Positions 36,555 to 50,699 are shown, counted from the first letter of the stretch. The stretch is 64,000 bases of DNA from Tamarix chinensis (GCA_030549775.1 CM060180.1:30659090-30723089); one strand, 5' to 3'. Notes: generated by a model not told the origin, from the sequence alone. Numbers and translations are program-made.

Positions 36555-39087
36555 ATGATTGATAATGTTTTATTCTTGTATAATAACCACACTTAACCAC
36601 TTCACATAAAATGCCACTAATCTCTTGTCTTTACGACCCACTTTAAGACTTTTGATTTTCAAGATAAGTATAACCGCTTAGAGAATTTAATTAAAACACT
36701 TAACAATATCAACTATTCATGGTATAAACTCATATAAACAATTAATTAGAAATTAAAAATGTGATTAAGATTACACTAAGGTTGGTTAAGAGAAAGCCCC
36801 ACATAAAACACTTAACCCATATTTAATGATAAACAAAATTAATCAAGCAAGCCACTTAACTTAAGGACTTCACCTAAAAAATCCCTTAAAGTTATCTTGA
36901 AGCCAAACATCGCCTAAGAAGATTATAATAAAGGTAAAAGAACTAAAAGTCTTGAATAACCCTAATTCATTACTTAAACCATTTAACCATCAATTAAAGT
37001 TATTATCACAAAACACAAAACAACACCTAAACACTTCAAATTAGAAATCCTTAAGCTAAACTGGAATTTAAAATTAAAATTATGTACATAAAATAATAAA
37101 TTTTCCATTAAGTTATTATAGGCTCATATTATGACATTTTATCATAAAACTTTAACTTATATTAATCATAGATATTTTAATTATTATACATAACTCTTTT
37201 TTTATTATCATAACATTCATTATATTTCCAAATTTCTATAATTAATGATTAATAACCAGAATACCCTTAACTACACTCATTACCCATTAACTAAATAAAC
37301 TCATAATAAATTTAATTCACCTTCAATAAATCCCAAAGTTACACCAAAGATCCTCCACACACTTGAAAATAAAAACTAAAAAACTACATACAATATCAAA
37401 GACCAAATTGCACTTCAAGGCTATCTTAGCCATTTTCCAACTAATTCCTAAGATAATCAACCATACATGCTAACATGCCATAAAACAAATAAAAACATGG
37501 TCAGGGAAAATTAAATACTAACACCACCCACACAAAGCATAGGGGACCGAATGGCACACTAAGATCCTAGGCATTTTCTTTTCTAGCAAAACATGAAATC
37601 ACATATGCTTATACTCACATAAAATCATAAAACATTAATTTATGCTTAACATGTACTCATCATTTCATGTTTATTTTCAACATAGTATAACCGTGCATTC
37701 ATGGTATTAATTTCACACAACAAATAACATATTGTCTAAAATTAATTCTTCAAGAAATAAAATGAAACTCCTAAATCCTTCACTTGGCCTCCCAGGCTTA
37801 ATCATCTTGACAAGATAAAAATAGGCTAGAAAAAATAATAAAAATTTATAAGGACTAGGTAAAGGTGAAGAGGAATAATTAAGGAGACAAAAACCAATGT
37901 TGAATAAGGGGAAGGTAGCGTTAGAATTCAGCCAACAACAACAACAAATCACCATCAATCATCGCCACCACAACCACCCCAAACTGCCACTACAACGTGC
38001 AAAACAAAAAGGAGATGAAGGAGGTTGTTGGTGATGATTCGGAAGAATGAAAAAGACCAAGGAAAAGGGGTGAAAGATGGGTGCTAGCAAAACTTTGCAG
38101 ATATGCTACAATGGAGAGGGAGTAACATTGACAACTTGAAGCTATGCAAGAAGCTAACACTTTTGGGTTTATGCTGCACAAGTAGCTCACACTTTGGGTA
38201 TTATTGAAGGAATATGGAGGAAGAATCTAGGTTGGAGGAAGGGAGGTAAGGCAAGGAAAACTCAAGACAAAAATGGAAGGAAAAAGGACAAAACCAAATT
38301 TGTTAGTATCAGTAAAGAGGGAAAAGAAGAAGAAGGAATGCACACTTGTGTGATTTACATGCAACTGAAATGATGAGGGTTACATGAGGGGTATTAGCAT
38401 TATGAGAGGGGTCTATGCTATAAAATTTTGATGTGAAATAGAGGGAGTATGTATGTGGGGTAGAGTATGATTTACTTGAGTAAAATAGGTGATTTAGTGT
38501 CAAAGATTAGGTGTGTACTAGAGTGTTATTGGGCATAGTTAGGATTAAAATAGAGTAATCAAACTAGGAAAATATAATCTAGTTGGCATGGGAATAAGTG
38601 GTTCACTTGGGAAATAAGAGGGATAATGGTGGTCATTTCACTCCTTGTTGTTGTTGTTTTTTCTTTTTAATTAAAAAGTGTAAAATGGAGTTAATTTTGG
38701 ATTTATTGAAAAATATATCAAATAAATTCTAAAATTTATGAAAATTTACGGAAAGATAAGGAATAATTTTAGAAATCCAAATATATAAAAATCTTAGACA
38801 TCTGGGTTATTTTGAATATTGGTGGAAGGAAAACGAATGAAAAAAAATCAAAGAATTCTCATAAATGTAATTTTTGCAAATGGGTGAAATGAATAATAAA
38901 TGGTCAAATGGGCATGGGTTGATTTGGAACGATTTAAAAAATAAAATATACTTGATCTCAATAAAGGTTTGTAGCTCAAATGGATAAAAATAGATAAAAT
39001 TATCTAATTACATATATAATTTTTTTATAATTTAAAATTTTAGAAAGAACAAGAAAAAAAAAGGAATAAAAAGAGTTGATAAAAAAT
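36555..39087. repeat. Unclassified LTR-like sequence, no gene
   Basis: AT-rich with a CA/AC-rich block at 37930-38000 and purine-rich patches. Read on the minus strand it has the texture of a gypsy-type LTR. It probably continues on the far side of the LINE (42982 onward). No open frame of interest. Confidence 0.35.
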
Positions 39088-39094
39088 AAGTTTA

Positions 39095-42000
39095 TTCTCT
39101 CAATCTGTCCAGTTTGAGTGGAAACCATCATTCTGCCAGCACTGCAAGGACCCGTCCCACAATGAACACAATAGCTGGAAATTGCAGAAAAACCATGTGG
39201 GTGCTGAGCATAAACCCATGCAAGAATGGAAGGTTGTTAAGGATAGAAGACATAATACAGACAATAAAAATATGATCCCCAATAACATTCAAGCTGCAGT
39301 GACACATGACTCTGAGAAACAGGCTATTGGCTTAGCAGCAGAGGAGAGTTGTAGAACTTCTTCTGTGGTTCCAAGAGTGCCTGAAACTAGCTCTTTATCT
39401 CCTCCTCACTTGGATATTGTTAACAAATTTCAAGCTCTTAGTGATTTAATTTCTCAAGACCAAAACCCTTTCCTGGGTTAGAATCAGCAACTGCCAGGAC
39501 CTCTTCATGATCCAGGTGATCATGCTTGCTAGCTGGAATTTGAGAGGAATAAATGATCCATCTAAACAAAGGGAGGTTTCTGGATGGATCAAAAAAAGTA
39601 AATGCTCCCTAATAGGTTTACTGGAGACTAGGATTAAAGCCAACAAAGCTGAAAACATTAAAGTTGGCTTAAAAAGTAATTGGATGTGGTGTAATAACTA
39701 TCAACATCATCATAATAGGAGAGCGTGGGTTCTCTAGGATCCTTTGGTCTGGAATTTCACTCACATATCTTCTTGTGCACAGGGCATTTTATGTCATGTT
39801 CAATCACTGGATGGAAGGAAACAATTTATGGTGGGTTTTATTTATGCCTTCAACACTGGATCAGGAAGGCAAAACTTATGGAAGTGGCTGTCTCAATGGT
39901 GCTCAACCTCTCATGCTTTAATTCTACTGGGGGATTTTAATGTCATTCTCCAACACTTTGAGAAACAAGGGGGGACATTCCTTCTGCACAAGATATGATG
40001 GATTTTTATCAGTGTATTAACCTACTGGGTTTAAGGGATCTAAAAGCATATGGATGTTTTTTTACTTGGCTCAATAAGAGAAGTGGAGTTGATGCTATTG
40101 CTTCTAAACTGGACAGGGCTATGGTGAACGTACAGTGGCTTGACTTATTTACTAATTCATCTGCTACCTTCCTTCCCCCAGCCTCTCTAATCACTGCATT
40201 GTTAGTGTGAACACAGGAGACATTGTTAATAGGAGGAAGCCATTCAGATTTAACAACTTCTGGGCTGATGATCCTCAAGTTTTGGATATCATTGCAGCTC
40301 ACTGGCCTGGTTATTCAAGAGATAAACCCTTGTTACATCTTTTCAAAACACTCCAACTGTTGAAACCAGTGCTGAAAAAATTCAACAAGGCCAACTATGG
40401 TTCACTGGAGTACAAAGTAGAAACAACAAGAACACAACTAGCAGATATTCAACAGAGACTACTTCTGGATATACATGATACTCATCTCAGGGCTGAACTC
40501 CAAAAATGTGAAGACCAATTCAGAAGGCTTTCTAGACACTATGAGTGTTTCCTCAAGCAAAAATTAAAAATTCATTGGCTCAATGTGGGAGACTCCAATC
40601 ATAAATATTTCTTTGCTCGAAAAAGGGGAATCAAAATATGAATTCTATACAAAAACTTGAATTGCAGCCTGGGCAATTTACTACAGATCCAGCCTGTATT
40701 ACAGAGGCTTTTGTTTCCTTTTATAAAGACTTGCTTGGATCTAGAGGTGATAGTACAGGAATGGTGAATTCTGCTATTATGGACCAAGGTCCCAATCTTC
40801 TGGCAACTCACAAATATCAACTGTTATCCCCTGTTACACCTCAAGAGGTAAAATATTCTGTTTTTGCTCTTGGAGACTATAAAGCTCCTGGTATTGATGG
40901 CTAAACTGCTGTTTTCTTCAAGAAATCATGGGGAATTATTGGAAATGACATTATAGCTGCAGTCCAGAATTTCTTCACTTATGGGGAGCTCCCCCCTCAG
41001 CTTAATATCACATCTCTCACCCTCATTCCAAAACTTAGAAATGCTACTAGGGTGAGTGAGTACCGGCCTATTGCCCGTTGTAGTGTGCTATACAAAATTA
41101 TCTCCAAAGTGCTAACAGCTAGGCTACAGTCTGTAATGCCACACCTAATCAACCAAGCACAATCAGGTTTTGTCAAAGGCAGACATATTGGTGAAAATGT
41201 ACTGCTTGCTGCGGATTTGGTTAGAAAATATACACAAAAACATATCTCCCCCAGATGCATGATCAAAATTGATATTAAAAAAGCCTATGATTCTGTTCAC
41301 TGGGGTTTTTTGCAGCAAATACTCCATGCTTATGGCTTTCCTCTTCAAGTTGTTAGATGAATTATGGAGTGTGTCACCACTGTTTCTTACTCTCTTTATA
41401 CAAATGGTGAGCTCTCAAAACCTTTCAAAGCTTAGAGAGGTTTAAGGCAAGGGGACCCCCTATCACCATATCTATTTGTTTTGGTGGTTGAATACCTCAC
41501 AAGGTCACTCAAGCTATTGTGGCAGGATAAGGACTTCCATGGACACCCCAAATGCAAAAAGTTGAAGATTATAAACCTTGCTTTTGCAGATGACATGCTT
41601 CTCTTCTGTAGAGGAGAATTGAAATCTATTAATTGTCTTATCAAGGTGATACAAGACTTCTCTGAAAGGTCTAGACTCATTATACACCCCCAAAAAAGCA
41701 ACATTTATTTTGGGGGTGTGGATGCAAATACTAGATCTCATATCTTGCACCACACAAACTTCTCTGAGGGTACTTTCCCTTTCTCATATTTAGGGGTACC
41801 CCTGCAAGACTCACAACAGGGCAGTTACAAGGGTTGATCCAAAAAATAGCAAAGAAAATCACTGGTTGGCATTCTCACCTATTGTCTTATGCTGGTAGAA
41901 CTCAGCTACTGAAATCTATCATTTTCAGCTTTCAGCTCTATTGGTCTCAGATCTTTATTCTACCAAAAAAGATGATTGCACAAATTGAAAGCATGTGTAG

Positions 42001-42974
42001 GCAATTCTTATGGACTAGGAAAATAAAGTCATCAAGGAAAGCTCTAGTTGCTTCTGTTTACCCAAAAAGGAAGGAGGGCTTGGCTTTATTGATATACATC
42101 ACTGGAATAGAGTTGCTGTGGGGAAACTTCTCTGGAACCTTTGCAGCAAAAAGGACACACTATGGGTCAAATGGGTTCATACCATCTACTTAGGTTCCCA
42201 ATCTGTGTGGTTATTCAATTCAACTCAAAAATGCTCCTGGTACTTACAACAAATCCTCAAATTAAGACCTCACTTTCAGGCCTTATTTACAAACTCTCAA
42301 ATTCTGCCTAAACTCATGAAGGATGGATCATATAGTATCAAAAAAATGTATGACTTCACAGGACCTCATGGTGAAAAAGCTTGGTGGTGGACTATTCCTT
42401 GGTGTGGCCTAGCAGCTCCTAAACACTAATTTATTACTTGGCTAGCTATCCAAAACAGATTGATGACCAGAGCAAGATTGAAGCAGTTGGACCTTGTTGA
42501 CAATGCTGAATGCACTCTCTGCAGTACTAGGCAGGTGGAGGATATTGAGCATCTAATGTTTAAATGCCCATATAGCCACAGCATCTGGATAAAGATCAGA
42601 ACCTCATTTCAGAGAAGAGATCATGCCCAATCATGGGAATCAGAACTAAAGGTTCTAGCTAAAAGCACAAAACAGTGCAAAAGGAAGAAGGATGTACTTA
42701 GAGCTCTATTTGTTACTTTTATTAGCTTAGTTTGGCGTGAGCGGAATAACAGAATTTTCAGGAACATTTCTAGTCATCCTCATGAACTGCTTAAGTCTAT
42801 TTGTTTTGAGGCTTCTAGTAGAATCTTTGCTGCTCATTATGGCAACAAGTATGACCCTTGGAAAAATTGTATAGATTCCTTGGTGGCCTAGTTTTTTTGT
42901 ACATATTTCCATTTTGGTAGTAATAAAATTACTTACTTACCAAAAAAACAGTATCCAACTCCACAAAAAAAAAA
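39095..42974 (+). mobile_element. LINE (L1-type), 5' truncated and decayed
   Basis: A non-LTR retrotransposon that copies its RNA at a nicked target. It starts inside the ORF1 zinc-knuckle region ('FCQHCKDPSHNEH', 39128), where the last Cys of the knuckle is missing. ORF2 follows: endonuclease from 39522 ('ASWNLRGIN', 'LLETRI', 'LLGDFNV'), reverse transcriptase at about 40860-41840 ('YKAPGIDG', 'RPIARCSVLYKIISKVL', 'FVKGRHI', 'IDIKKAYDSVHW', 'LRQGDPLSPYLF', and active site 'FADDMLLF' near 41585), then a zinc-binding RT-associated domain at 42500-42590 ('CTLCSTRQVEDIEHLMFKC'). It ends in an A-rich tail (42937-42976). A 7-bp repeat AAGTTTA (39088-39094, 42975-42981) is a plausible target duplication. 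Several frameshifts and stops make it inactive. Confidence 0.9.
39507..42891 (+). pseudogene. LINE ORF2 (endonuclease / reverse transcriptase) remnant
   Basis: Successive frames at 39507-39737, 39744-39998, 39995-40210, 40207-40641, 40638-41360, 41367-41837, 41834-42193, 42118-42429 and 42460-42891 tile a single ORF2. They are broken by about eight frameshifts or stops, for example TAA after 'APGIDG' at 40902 and TAG within 'FKA*RGLRQG' near 41432. The endonuclease and FADD reverse-transcriptase motifs themselves are intact in sequence. Confidence 0.88.
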
Positions 42975-42999
42975 AAGTTTAGAATGAGTTATGAATTTT

Positions 43000-43765
43000 A
43001 AACAAGTTGAAAATATATAAAAACAACTAAATCGGCAGAATAGCAAAATTTTTGACTTTTTTATAAATAAATAAAATAAATTGTGGAATGTTTGATTTTA
43101 ATAAGAAATATTTAAAATAATTATAAATTTAATTATATGATAATTAGAAATAAAAAATAATAATACACGGTGATCAACGTACAATGATTGACCTAGCTAG
43201 TCGAGACTAGAGAGGTGGGGATTATGTGTTGTCACGGTCATGACTCATGACTCGTAGGACTGGCCAGAGTGGGTCATCGTAACTACGATGCAAGTCCTAT
43301 ACTAAAATCAAAGAACTTAGCTCACATTATGTGTATACATTTGTAAGAATATCAACCATTTATTTTTAAAACTAAATTAATGTTCCGTCCCATCTTATTC
43401 GTGAGGATATCAGTAATTAATTTAGCTTTTCAAAAAGGCAAAATATCGTCCCACCAACATTATTATTGATTATATTTTCAATGAAAATAATGAAAGAGGC
43501 ATAGATGATATAAGACGGGTTGAGCATTGTAAATCATATTATGAATTAAATAAATTACGGTGGTTCGTATTATTTTTCCAAGTTAACGAGTCGATTCTGC
43601 CAATGTAATGTTAAATAGATTAGATCTTAAAATTTAAAAATAAATAATGAGTGGTCCAAAAAAATTATATATTATATATTATTTTATAGTTCTTATTATA
43701 CTATTCATATATGTATAAATAACTCTATGCATATATGTAAATATGTATTTCTACTTTCTGTTGGG

Positions 43766-43805
<40 letters not shown>

Positions 43806-44690
43806 GAATTAAAGAAAATAAATTTACTTTTATCAGTGATGTAATTTGGATAATGAGAACCCAGGGCGGCGAGTTATGGATAATTTTAAATTAATTTTTA
43901 ATGTCTCCATAGATATTGTAATTTTTATTTTATTTCGCTTATTATTAGACAATTTTATATTGTGTACTTTTATTTTTATAGAAAATTTAACTGTTATTAC
44001 GGATTTGGAGTGGCTCATATTTGTTGAATGTAATGTAATTTGATACTAGGATAAGATTAGGCCATTATTACGTAGTCCTATCGTTTTAATTTGTTGCTTA
44101 AATCAGATAGTTTTAAATTGGACCAAACAATTTATTATATGATATTATTTTTATATATTTTAAAACATATAACGAATATTTTAGATTATTTGCAATCTCA
44201 TTTAAAGTATCAGAGACTTAAACTTTAGGATTATATGACCCGTCAGATGTCTGTATATTTCTGAACGCATTTGGTAATGGAAACACTTCAACTATAATTA
44301 TTAACGTATATTAGCTTTATTTTTTCGGTTGCCATCTTTAAGCCTGTGAGGTCTCTTTTAATCGTTTCCTGTTCGGGCATAATTTATAAACTAAACTTGA
44401 TTAGAATTTTCTGAAAATGCCCTCATGGCAGTTCCATGGTAAGTTGATGGTCCATTTTCCGATCTCTATTTCAAATTTCTTTTTTTTCTCTTGTTTGTAT
44501 TTCAGGAAATAGAAGATCCCTATTAATCCAACATCCTACGTTGTGAAAATTGTAATCCGACGCTCCGGTATCATAACTTCTACTCTTGCCGCTGCCATAC
44601 CAACCAAACAAATCATTAAATGCATTGCCGGACCCGAGTTCAACGATTGACCCAGTATGGAGCCTATGACCCACCTGTTAGGGCCGACAG
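43000..44690. other. No gene recognised
   Basis: AT-rich with a (TA)n run at 43768-43802. The part from 44380 on has more balanced composition, and a minus-strand frame (44471-44674) lies next to the ORF called at 44694. Nothing recognised. Confidence 0.4.
43768..43802. repeat. (TA)n microsatellite
   Basis: Uninterrupted TA run. Confidence 0.9.
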
Positions 44691-44693
44691 GAG

Positions 44694-44858
44694 TCACAGA
44701 CTCACCCGAGTAAGCAAAATCCTAGCCAATGGCGCCCCACTGGTACCGTTGGAAGGAAGTACCTGGTATATAATCTCCAAAACCCGGTCACATCTATCAT
44801 CAATGGCACTATCCCTTAATTTGTCCGCTAGTTTCCTGATCAAGCGCCTACTCCACAT
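44694..44858 (-). CDS. Unrecognised short exon-like ORF
   Basis: An ATG at 44858 (after an in-frame stop) opens 54 codons with complex, helix-prone composition ('MWSRRLIRKLADKLRDSAID', 'DDRCDRVLEIIYQVLPS'). Near its end 'CTCGG|GTGAGT' is a strong splice donor at 44708. The adjoining minus-strand frame (down to 44471, 'TGSIVELGSGNAFNDLFGWY') is also non-repetitive and could belong to the same gene after a frameshift. I recognise no family. It may be a host gene fragment left among transposons. Confidence 0.35.
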   Translation of the reverse strand: MWSRRLIRKLADKLRDSAIDDRCDRVLEIIYQVLPSNGTSGAPLARILLTRVSL

Positions 44859-44864
44859 GGAATT

Positions 44865-45185
44865 CTTTATTGTTGCAAGTTGTACGGGTTAAAATAATTA
44901 CTACTATTTCACACCATACAACTTCAAACAGTGATGAGTATTTGGATGGATATTTACGTCACTAAGAACTATATTTATTTAATGTATGTATAGATATTTA
45001 CTATCTCTTTTTTCAGAGTTTTTATTCTGAATAATTTATTTTATATATCATATAATATATATATATATATAATAGATAGATGTAAGTTCTAACTCAAAAA
45101 AAAAATACTATATTTACTAATTCAATAATTTAGGAAACATCGCCACGTTATCAATACCAAAATTCAGTAAAAAAAATCATACTAA
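44865..45185. other. AT-rich sequence before Copia gag
   Basis: The position where a Copia 5' LTR and leader would be expected, but no TG...CA unit or match to the 3' LTR at 63098 is visible. Confidence 0.35.
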
Positions 45186-45189
45186 ATTT

Positions 45190-46615
45190 TTTAGTCCAAG
45201 AATCTTCTGCCGGTACATTTTGTGATAACTATTAAGAATATAGTGTTCGGTATCATTGACCTATCAGATTAAAGATAACTATAATATAAAATTACTAAAC
45301 TAACGTATTTAAAGATTGGAGACATTCACCATACTATTAAAGCAAATAATAATGCAATACACGAAAGAAATGCAAGGACAATAATATTTATTCTTTACCA
45401 TCTACATGAAAGTATAATAACTAAGTACTTAATAAAAGAAGTTCCCAAAGAATTATGGGATGGTTTAGTAGAGAGGTATTTACACCAACATATAGTCATC
45501 CCCCCAAAGGTTCAATATGACTGCATCCATATAAGGTTTCGAGTTTATAAGAGTATAAATAATTATAATTCGACTATGCATTGAATAATGTCTCCACTAA
45601 ATATGCACGGACAAGCAGTCACCAACGAACAAATGCTATAATAGATACTCTCCACTTTTTATGCACCAAATGTCTAATTGCAAGAGCAATATAGACTAAG
45701 AAATATTAATGATTAATTCAAGTTTTGCTTGCAGTTGAACAAAACAACGAGTTGTTAATGAAATAGCATAACTTAAAACCCACTAGTTCCACAACATTAC
45801 CTGAAGCTAATGCTATACAAGAAGGTAAATGTGGGCATTACCATAAGTGAGGACATGGTAATTATCGTGGACAAGGTAGTGGTAGGGTTGCCTTAATCAC
45901 CATAACTGTGGAGTTATGGATTTTAAAGAAAATACAACTTTAAAAGCACATATATTAGGAAACAGAAGAGATTCCCTACAAAGACAAAAATACTGTGTTA
46001 CAAATATGGTATGACAAGGCACTAGGTTTGTAGTTGTAGAACCGTCAAACACTTGATAGATTTATACCAAATTTCCATCAAGGATAAAGGAAATAATGTT
46101 AAAGTAATTCCATTGATAATATCACTAACTCTATGCCCACTCTAGAAATTGTCGATTACTTTATGGATAATACCGAGAATGGTGATGAATTTATCATAAT
46201 GGGGAATATTGCCTATTAAGAGAATATTATCTCTACTATCTTTATGTTTCTATTTTAATATATTTTATTGTGTTCTCCATTAGTACATTGTAACATGTAT
46301 TATATTAGCATGTCATTTAATGATTTCTATAATCCTTATTTTTATTATCTTGTAATTTTCATTATTAATATTGATTAATTAATATTTAAGTTTTTTAATA
46401 ATACCCTAATAATTATTCTTTGTTCTTAAAATTGAATATATGGACACATTTGTAAACTATTCCAATGGTAAATAAAAATATCTCGTAAATTGTGCCATTA
46501 TACGTAGCATTTTGAGAAAGCTACAATATATTGATGGTAATGTAAACACCATATTCGATGCTACCAAACTCATAAAAGGCTCTTAAATAACATGTGTGTC
46601 CCTAAATGAACATAA
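45190..46615 (+). pseudogene. Ty1/Copia gag and protease start (left part)
   Basis: From about 45240 the plus strand gives a gag of the Copia (UBN2-like) type: 'DIHHTIKANNNAIHERNART', 'VPKELWDGLVERYLHQ', 'YNSTMH' and 'LSTFYAPNV' in order. Near 46540 follows protease-region sequence 'DGNVNTIFDATKLIKGS'. There it is interrupted by the solo LTR at 46621 and resumes at 59849 with 'INDALYLSKSQRNLLSFKDI'. Several stops make it inactive. The 5' LTR and primer-binding site were not recognised upstream. Confidence 0.75.
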
Positions 46616-49600
46616 TTAGTTGAAATATCCCAAATTTTATCAAATCTTAATATTGAGTAATTAATGCCTTAAGCTAATTCTAATATTAGAAAATTGATAA
46701 TTTTACCTTATCCTAATTCCCTAATATTAAATCTTAACATAATCCTAATCTTTATTCTTGGTTATTGGTAATCTTAAGCTAAATCTAACCCCAACTGGTT
46801 GATAGTTAGTTTACTCTAATACCCTAACCTAAATTATTTTAACCTAATTTCTCCTTCCCTTTTTCCTTTTTTCCTTCCCCTTCCCCTTTTATGTTCCTTT
46901 TTCCTTCCCCTCTTGCCCAACTTCTTTTTCCCTTCTTCTTCCTTTGCTCACATGAATGATTTCTTCCTCCCGACCATATCCCCTTTGCCATGCTTCTCTG
47001 ACCTACACCCTATCCCCATCATCACCCATTAACTCCCATCTCTTGCGTTGATGGGTTTGCATTGAAAATTTTACCCGATCGCCTCACTTCCTTTCTCCTT
47101 ATTTGTGTGCATGTATGTATATATATATAATTCATAGTGTAATACCCCGTATTTTTAAAATCTAAATTTATTAAGTTTAATGATTTGATTAACGTAATTT
47201 GATGCAAATATTTAATTATTTTAATTTCGATTCGTTTTATGGGTTTACCGACGATTCGAATTCATATTTGAATGTAATTAGTCGTTGTCGTTGCGAACCA
47301 TTCTAGATAAATTCGTTCACGACAATGATTTTATTATATTCTTATGAATTTGATTTCCGGTTAAAAATATATATCCCCATTCTTTCTCGTATTTTGAATT
47401 TTAATATTTTAGATTCGTTTTCGATTTTAACTTCGTCGTGTGATTACGACTTTATTTTGGAGTTATATTTCGTTAACAAAGTATATTATTTAAATTATTG
47501 AATTTCTACTTAAATAGTTAAATTTATTTTAATGATTTTATCCGTAGAAAATATTTCCGACTATAAATTTATTCATTTTCGGAAATCGTTAATATTTTTG
47601 GGAAGTTTTAAATTAAAAAGATTTTCGGAGTTTATTTATGAATTTCTTTCTGGAATTAATTTTCTTTCGTTTTATGCTTTTTGGTTTGCGGAAAACCGAT
47701 TTCGGAAATTATTTAAATTAATCTCGATTTATTAGAATTTGACTTAAATATTATATTATGTGCTTTTAAATAATTTTTCGAGGCATTATAATATATTTCC
47801 GTAAATAATATAAATTTTTATGTTCGTTGGTAAATTCTCCCGAAAATGTTTCCGAAATTCTTTATATAACTTTTTATTAATTTTAAGCCTTCGGATCCGT
47901 TCGAAATAAATTTTTGTTAAATAAATTTTTATATAAAATATTCCAATAATATTTTGATATTTTTAATATTTTATTTTTATGTGTATTGTAAAAAAAAAAA
48001 AAACCCGCGCCCCTAACCCGTCGGACCCCTCTCCCTTTTCCTTTTTCCCTCTTCTTCTTCCCTTTATTTTCTTCCCCTGCTGCTCCCGACCCCCTGCCCT
48101 CTGCACAGCCCCAAACCCTAGCCAGCCGCCACCTCTCCCCAACTCCTCCCCTCCTCCTCATTCGTCGACTGTCGGCAGCTACAACCGACTGCCACCAACC
48201 ACCAGCAGTAGTGCGCAAAAGCAGCAGCCACCACCACCAGCGTGCGGAGCAGCAGCAATAGCGACCATAGCAGGGATGAGCTGCGCAGCTTGCGCCGCCG
48301 CCCGATCACCGGTGAGCCTAGCTGACCACCGACGAGCCAACCCTATCCTCCGACGAAGCTTCCCCGAGCCTTCCTTTGCCCCAATTTGTCGGTTTTTAAT
48401 TGGTATAAATTTCTGAAAAACCCTAACCCTTATTTTGATTAATTGAATGTGAATTAGCTTATAAAAAGCTAAATTGATTGTTTGATTGTGTATATATGTG
48501 CTGTAAGAATGATTTGGATAGGTTAATTGTATTGTTATGTTGAGATTTCGGAAAAATTGGATTTTTGGCCGGGTTATGCCCAAATTTTTCGGATCCGTCC
48601 AATTTGGCGATTTTGGATAAATAGATTATACAATATGTTTTTAAATGTGTTTAATTTCATGTCGGAACCGTCAATTTGAGAAATTTATGCGGAATCAATC
48701 GGAATTTGAGTTCTAGGTCAAAATTCTTGTGTAATGAAATTGGGTTGCGTAATTGAGTCGTTTCGCTCAATTGATTTTACAATACCATTTGAAATGTATT
48801 TAATTTCATATCGGAAGTGTTGATTTGGGAAAATTGTGCGTAATTAATCGGAATTGGATTTTTAGGTCAAAACTCTTGCGGGTCTAAATTGGATTATGTA
48901 ACCGGGTCGTTTTATTCAATTGACTACACAATTTATATTAGGATATATTTAATTACATTTCCGAACCGTCAATTTATATATTTTAGCAAGAATTGATCGG
49001 ATTTGCGTTCCGGGTTCAAAAACCCTAATTGTACTGAATTGGGTATTTCTTTTATTGGTTTTGAGCAATTGATTATATGATATGTTATAAAATATGTCTA
49101 ATTGCATTTCTAAACATTCAATTTGATTAAATTAATAGAATTCAACCGAATTGCATTTTCAGGCATAAAACCCTAGATTTCAAGTGAACTCATGAAATTG
49201 ATCATTTATATATTTGTTTTTCTAAAATTAAATTTATAGAAATAGTTGGAATGATCCTAATTGTATTCTAATGCCTTTAATTGGAATTAATTGATTCGAA
49301 TTACCCAAGTTGTGTCGTAGGCTTTAAAACCCTAATTTTGAAAACGGATCGTCTTGAATTGGTTAATCGGAATATTGTTTTGTTGAAATTGATTATTTAG
49401 ATTTATCTAAAATTAGTGTAATTGTGTTTTAAAACTATCAATTTGAGGTAATCGAAGTGATTTGGTCGATTTGTAGTTTAGGCATTTAAAACCCTAATCT
49501 TCGGGGATGGTTTTATAAAATTGATTGTGTTGTGTGTCTTTTATCAAATCGATTTCTGTCCTTCGATTTTAAATCATTTGATTTATATTTTTAATCTTAA

Positions 49601-49829
49601 TCTTAATAGAGCTATGCTCTTGAGTCCTAAGTTTTGGACACGTTTTCCAAGAAAAATAGTTTGTGTCTCTTTGTCTAGATTAAATTATAATAGTTGAAAT
49701 TATTGATCGATAGGATAGTTTCTAACTTAGTTTTCGATGTCTATCGGCGATCTAGGAAAGCTTTATTGTGGATCCTCGAACTAGCGACCTCTCTCTCCCT
49801 CTTATCTCGCTTAGCTAGCTTCGGATCCA

Positions 49830-49847
49830 GGTAAGTTTCTACTTACC
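49830..49847 (+). promoter_or_regulatory. Splice-donor hairpin in family A LTR (copy 1)
   Basis: GGTAAGT-TTCT-ACTTACC: a perfect 7-bp inverted repeat whose left arm is a consensus splice donor after 'GGATCCAG'. The same structure is at 55106-55124 in copy 2 with a five-base loop. Confidence 0.55.
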
Positions 49848-50699
49848 TCCACTTATGGGTATTTCGTAAGAATGTGACTAAGAACAACTGTGCGTGTGTG
49901 TTATGTGTCTTGTGTACCATGTGTTATGCCATGTGGTGTACCTTATGTTTTAAATGACTAATTACTTGTAGCGCAGCTTGGAGCCGAGGTATGCTTATAT
50001 GTATTCCTTACGACATGTGTGTAATGATTGTTCTATTGTGTTTGTGATATTTTATGACGTGACCCTCTAAGACATGCGTGTTAGAATATTAATAATATGA
50101 TGTGTGGTGAAAGGATGAAATGGGGGAGAATGTGGAAGTAAGAACAATTAAGGAATAGTAGAGTGATTGGTTAAGAGTGGAAATTTTAATATACAAAGGA
50201 TGAGTATGGGCGCCATGAAGTAAGTAATGTTAGATGAAAAGTAGAGAGATTACTTGTGGGGGAAGAAATGTGCTAGGGTTTGGAGTGGCTAACTAGGGTT
50301 TTTCGATCATCTACGAAATCAATGAGTAAAGTGATATGATTTGGGATTGAGCCTAAATGAGATGAGGTGTTTGACGAAAAATGAATTAATAGTAGTGAAG
50401 TAAGAGGAAGTTGGGTCATAGGTTTAATTAGGGTTTCAAGGGAAACCCTAGAGGCTAATAGCGGGTGGAGTTTGATGTCACGAGGTGTTGGGCCTTAACC
50501 CACACCCTTAGGAGTTGGTTTTCATCATGTGTAAGTGTAAAGGGGAATGAATACCGAGGTGTGATAAGGGGCGCAAGAGTCCCAAGATATGGGGCGGGCC
50601 CTCCTACGAGGATAAGTGTGGATATAGTTAGCCATGCATGTCAAGGGTAAAATACTTTCAAATAAGATATGTTAAGACACTAATTACTTAAAGAGGAAG

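Noticed and set aside
47883..48583. Overlapping 111-145 codon frames on both strands
   Set aside because: They lie in the GC-rich low-complexity block of a solo LTR, are open on both strands, and their products are not maintained between the two LTR copies.
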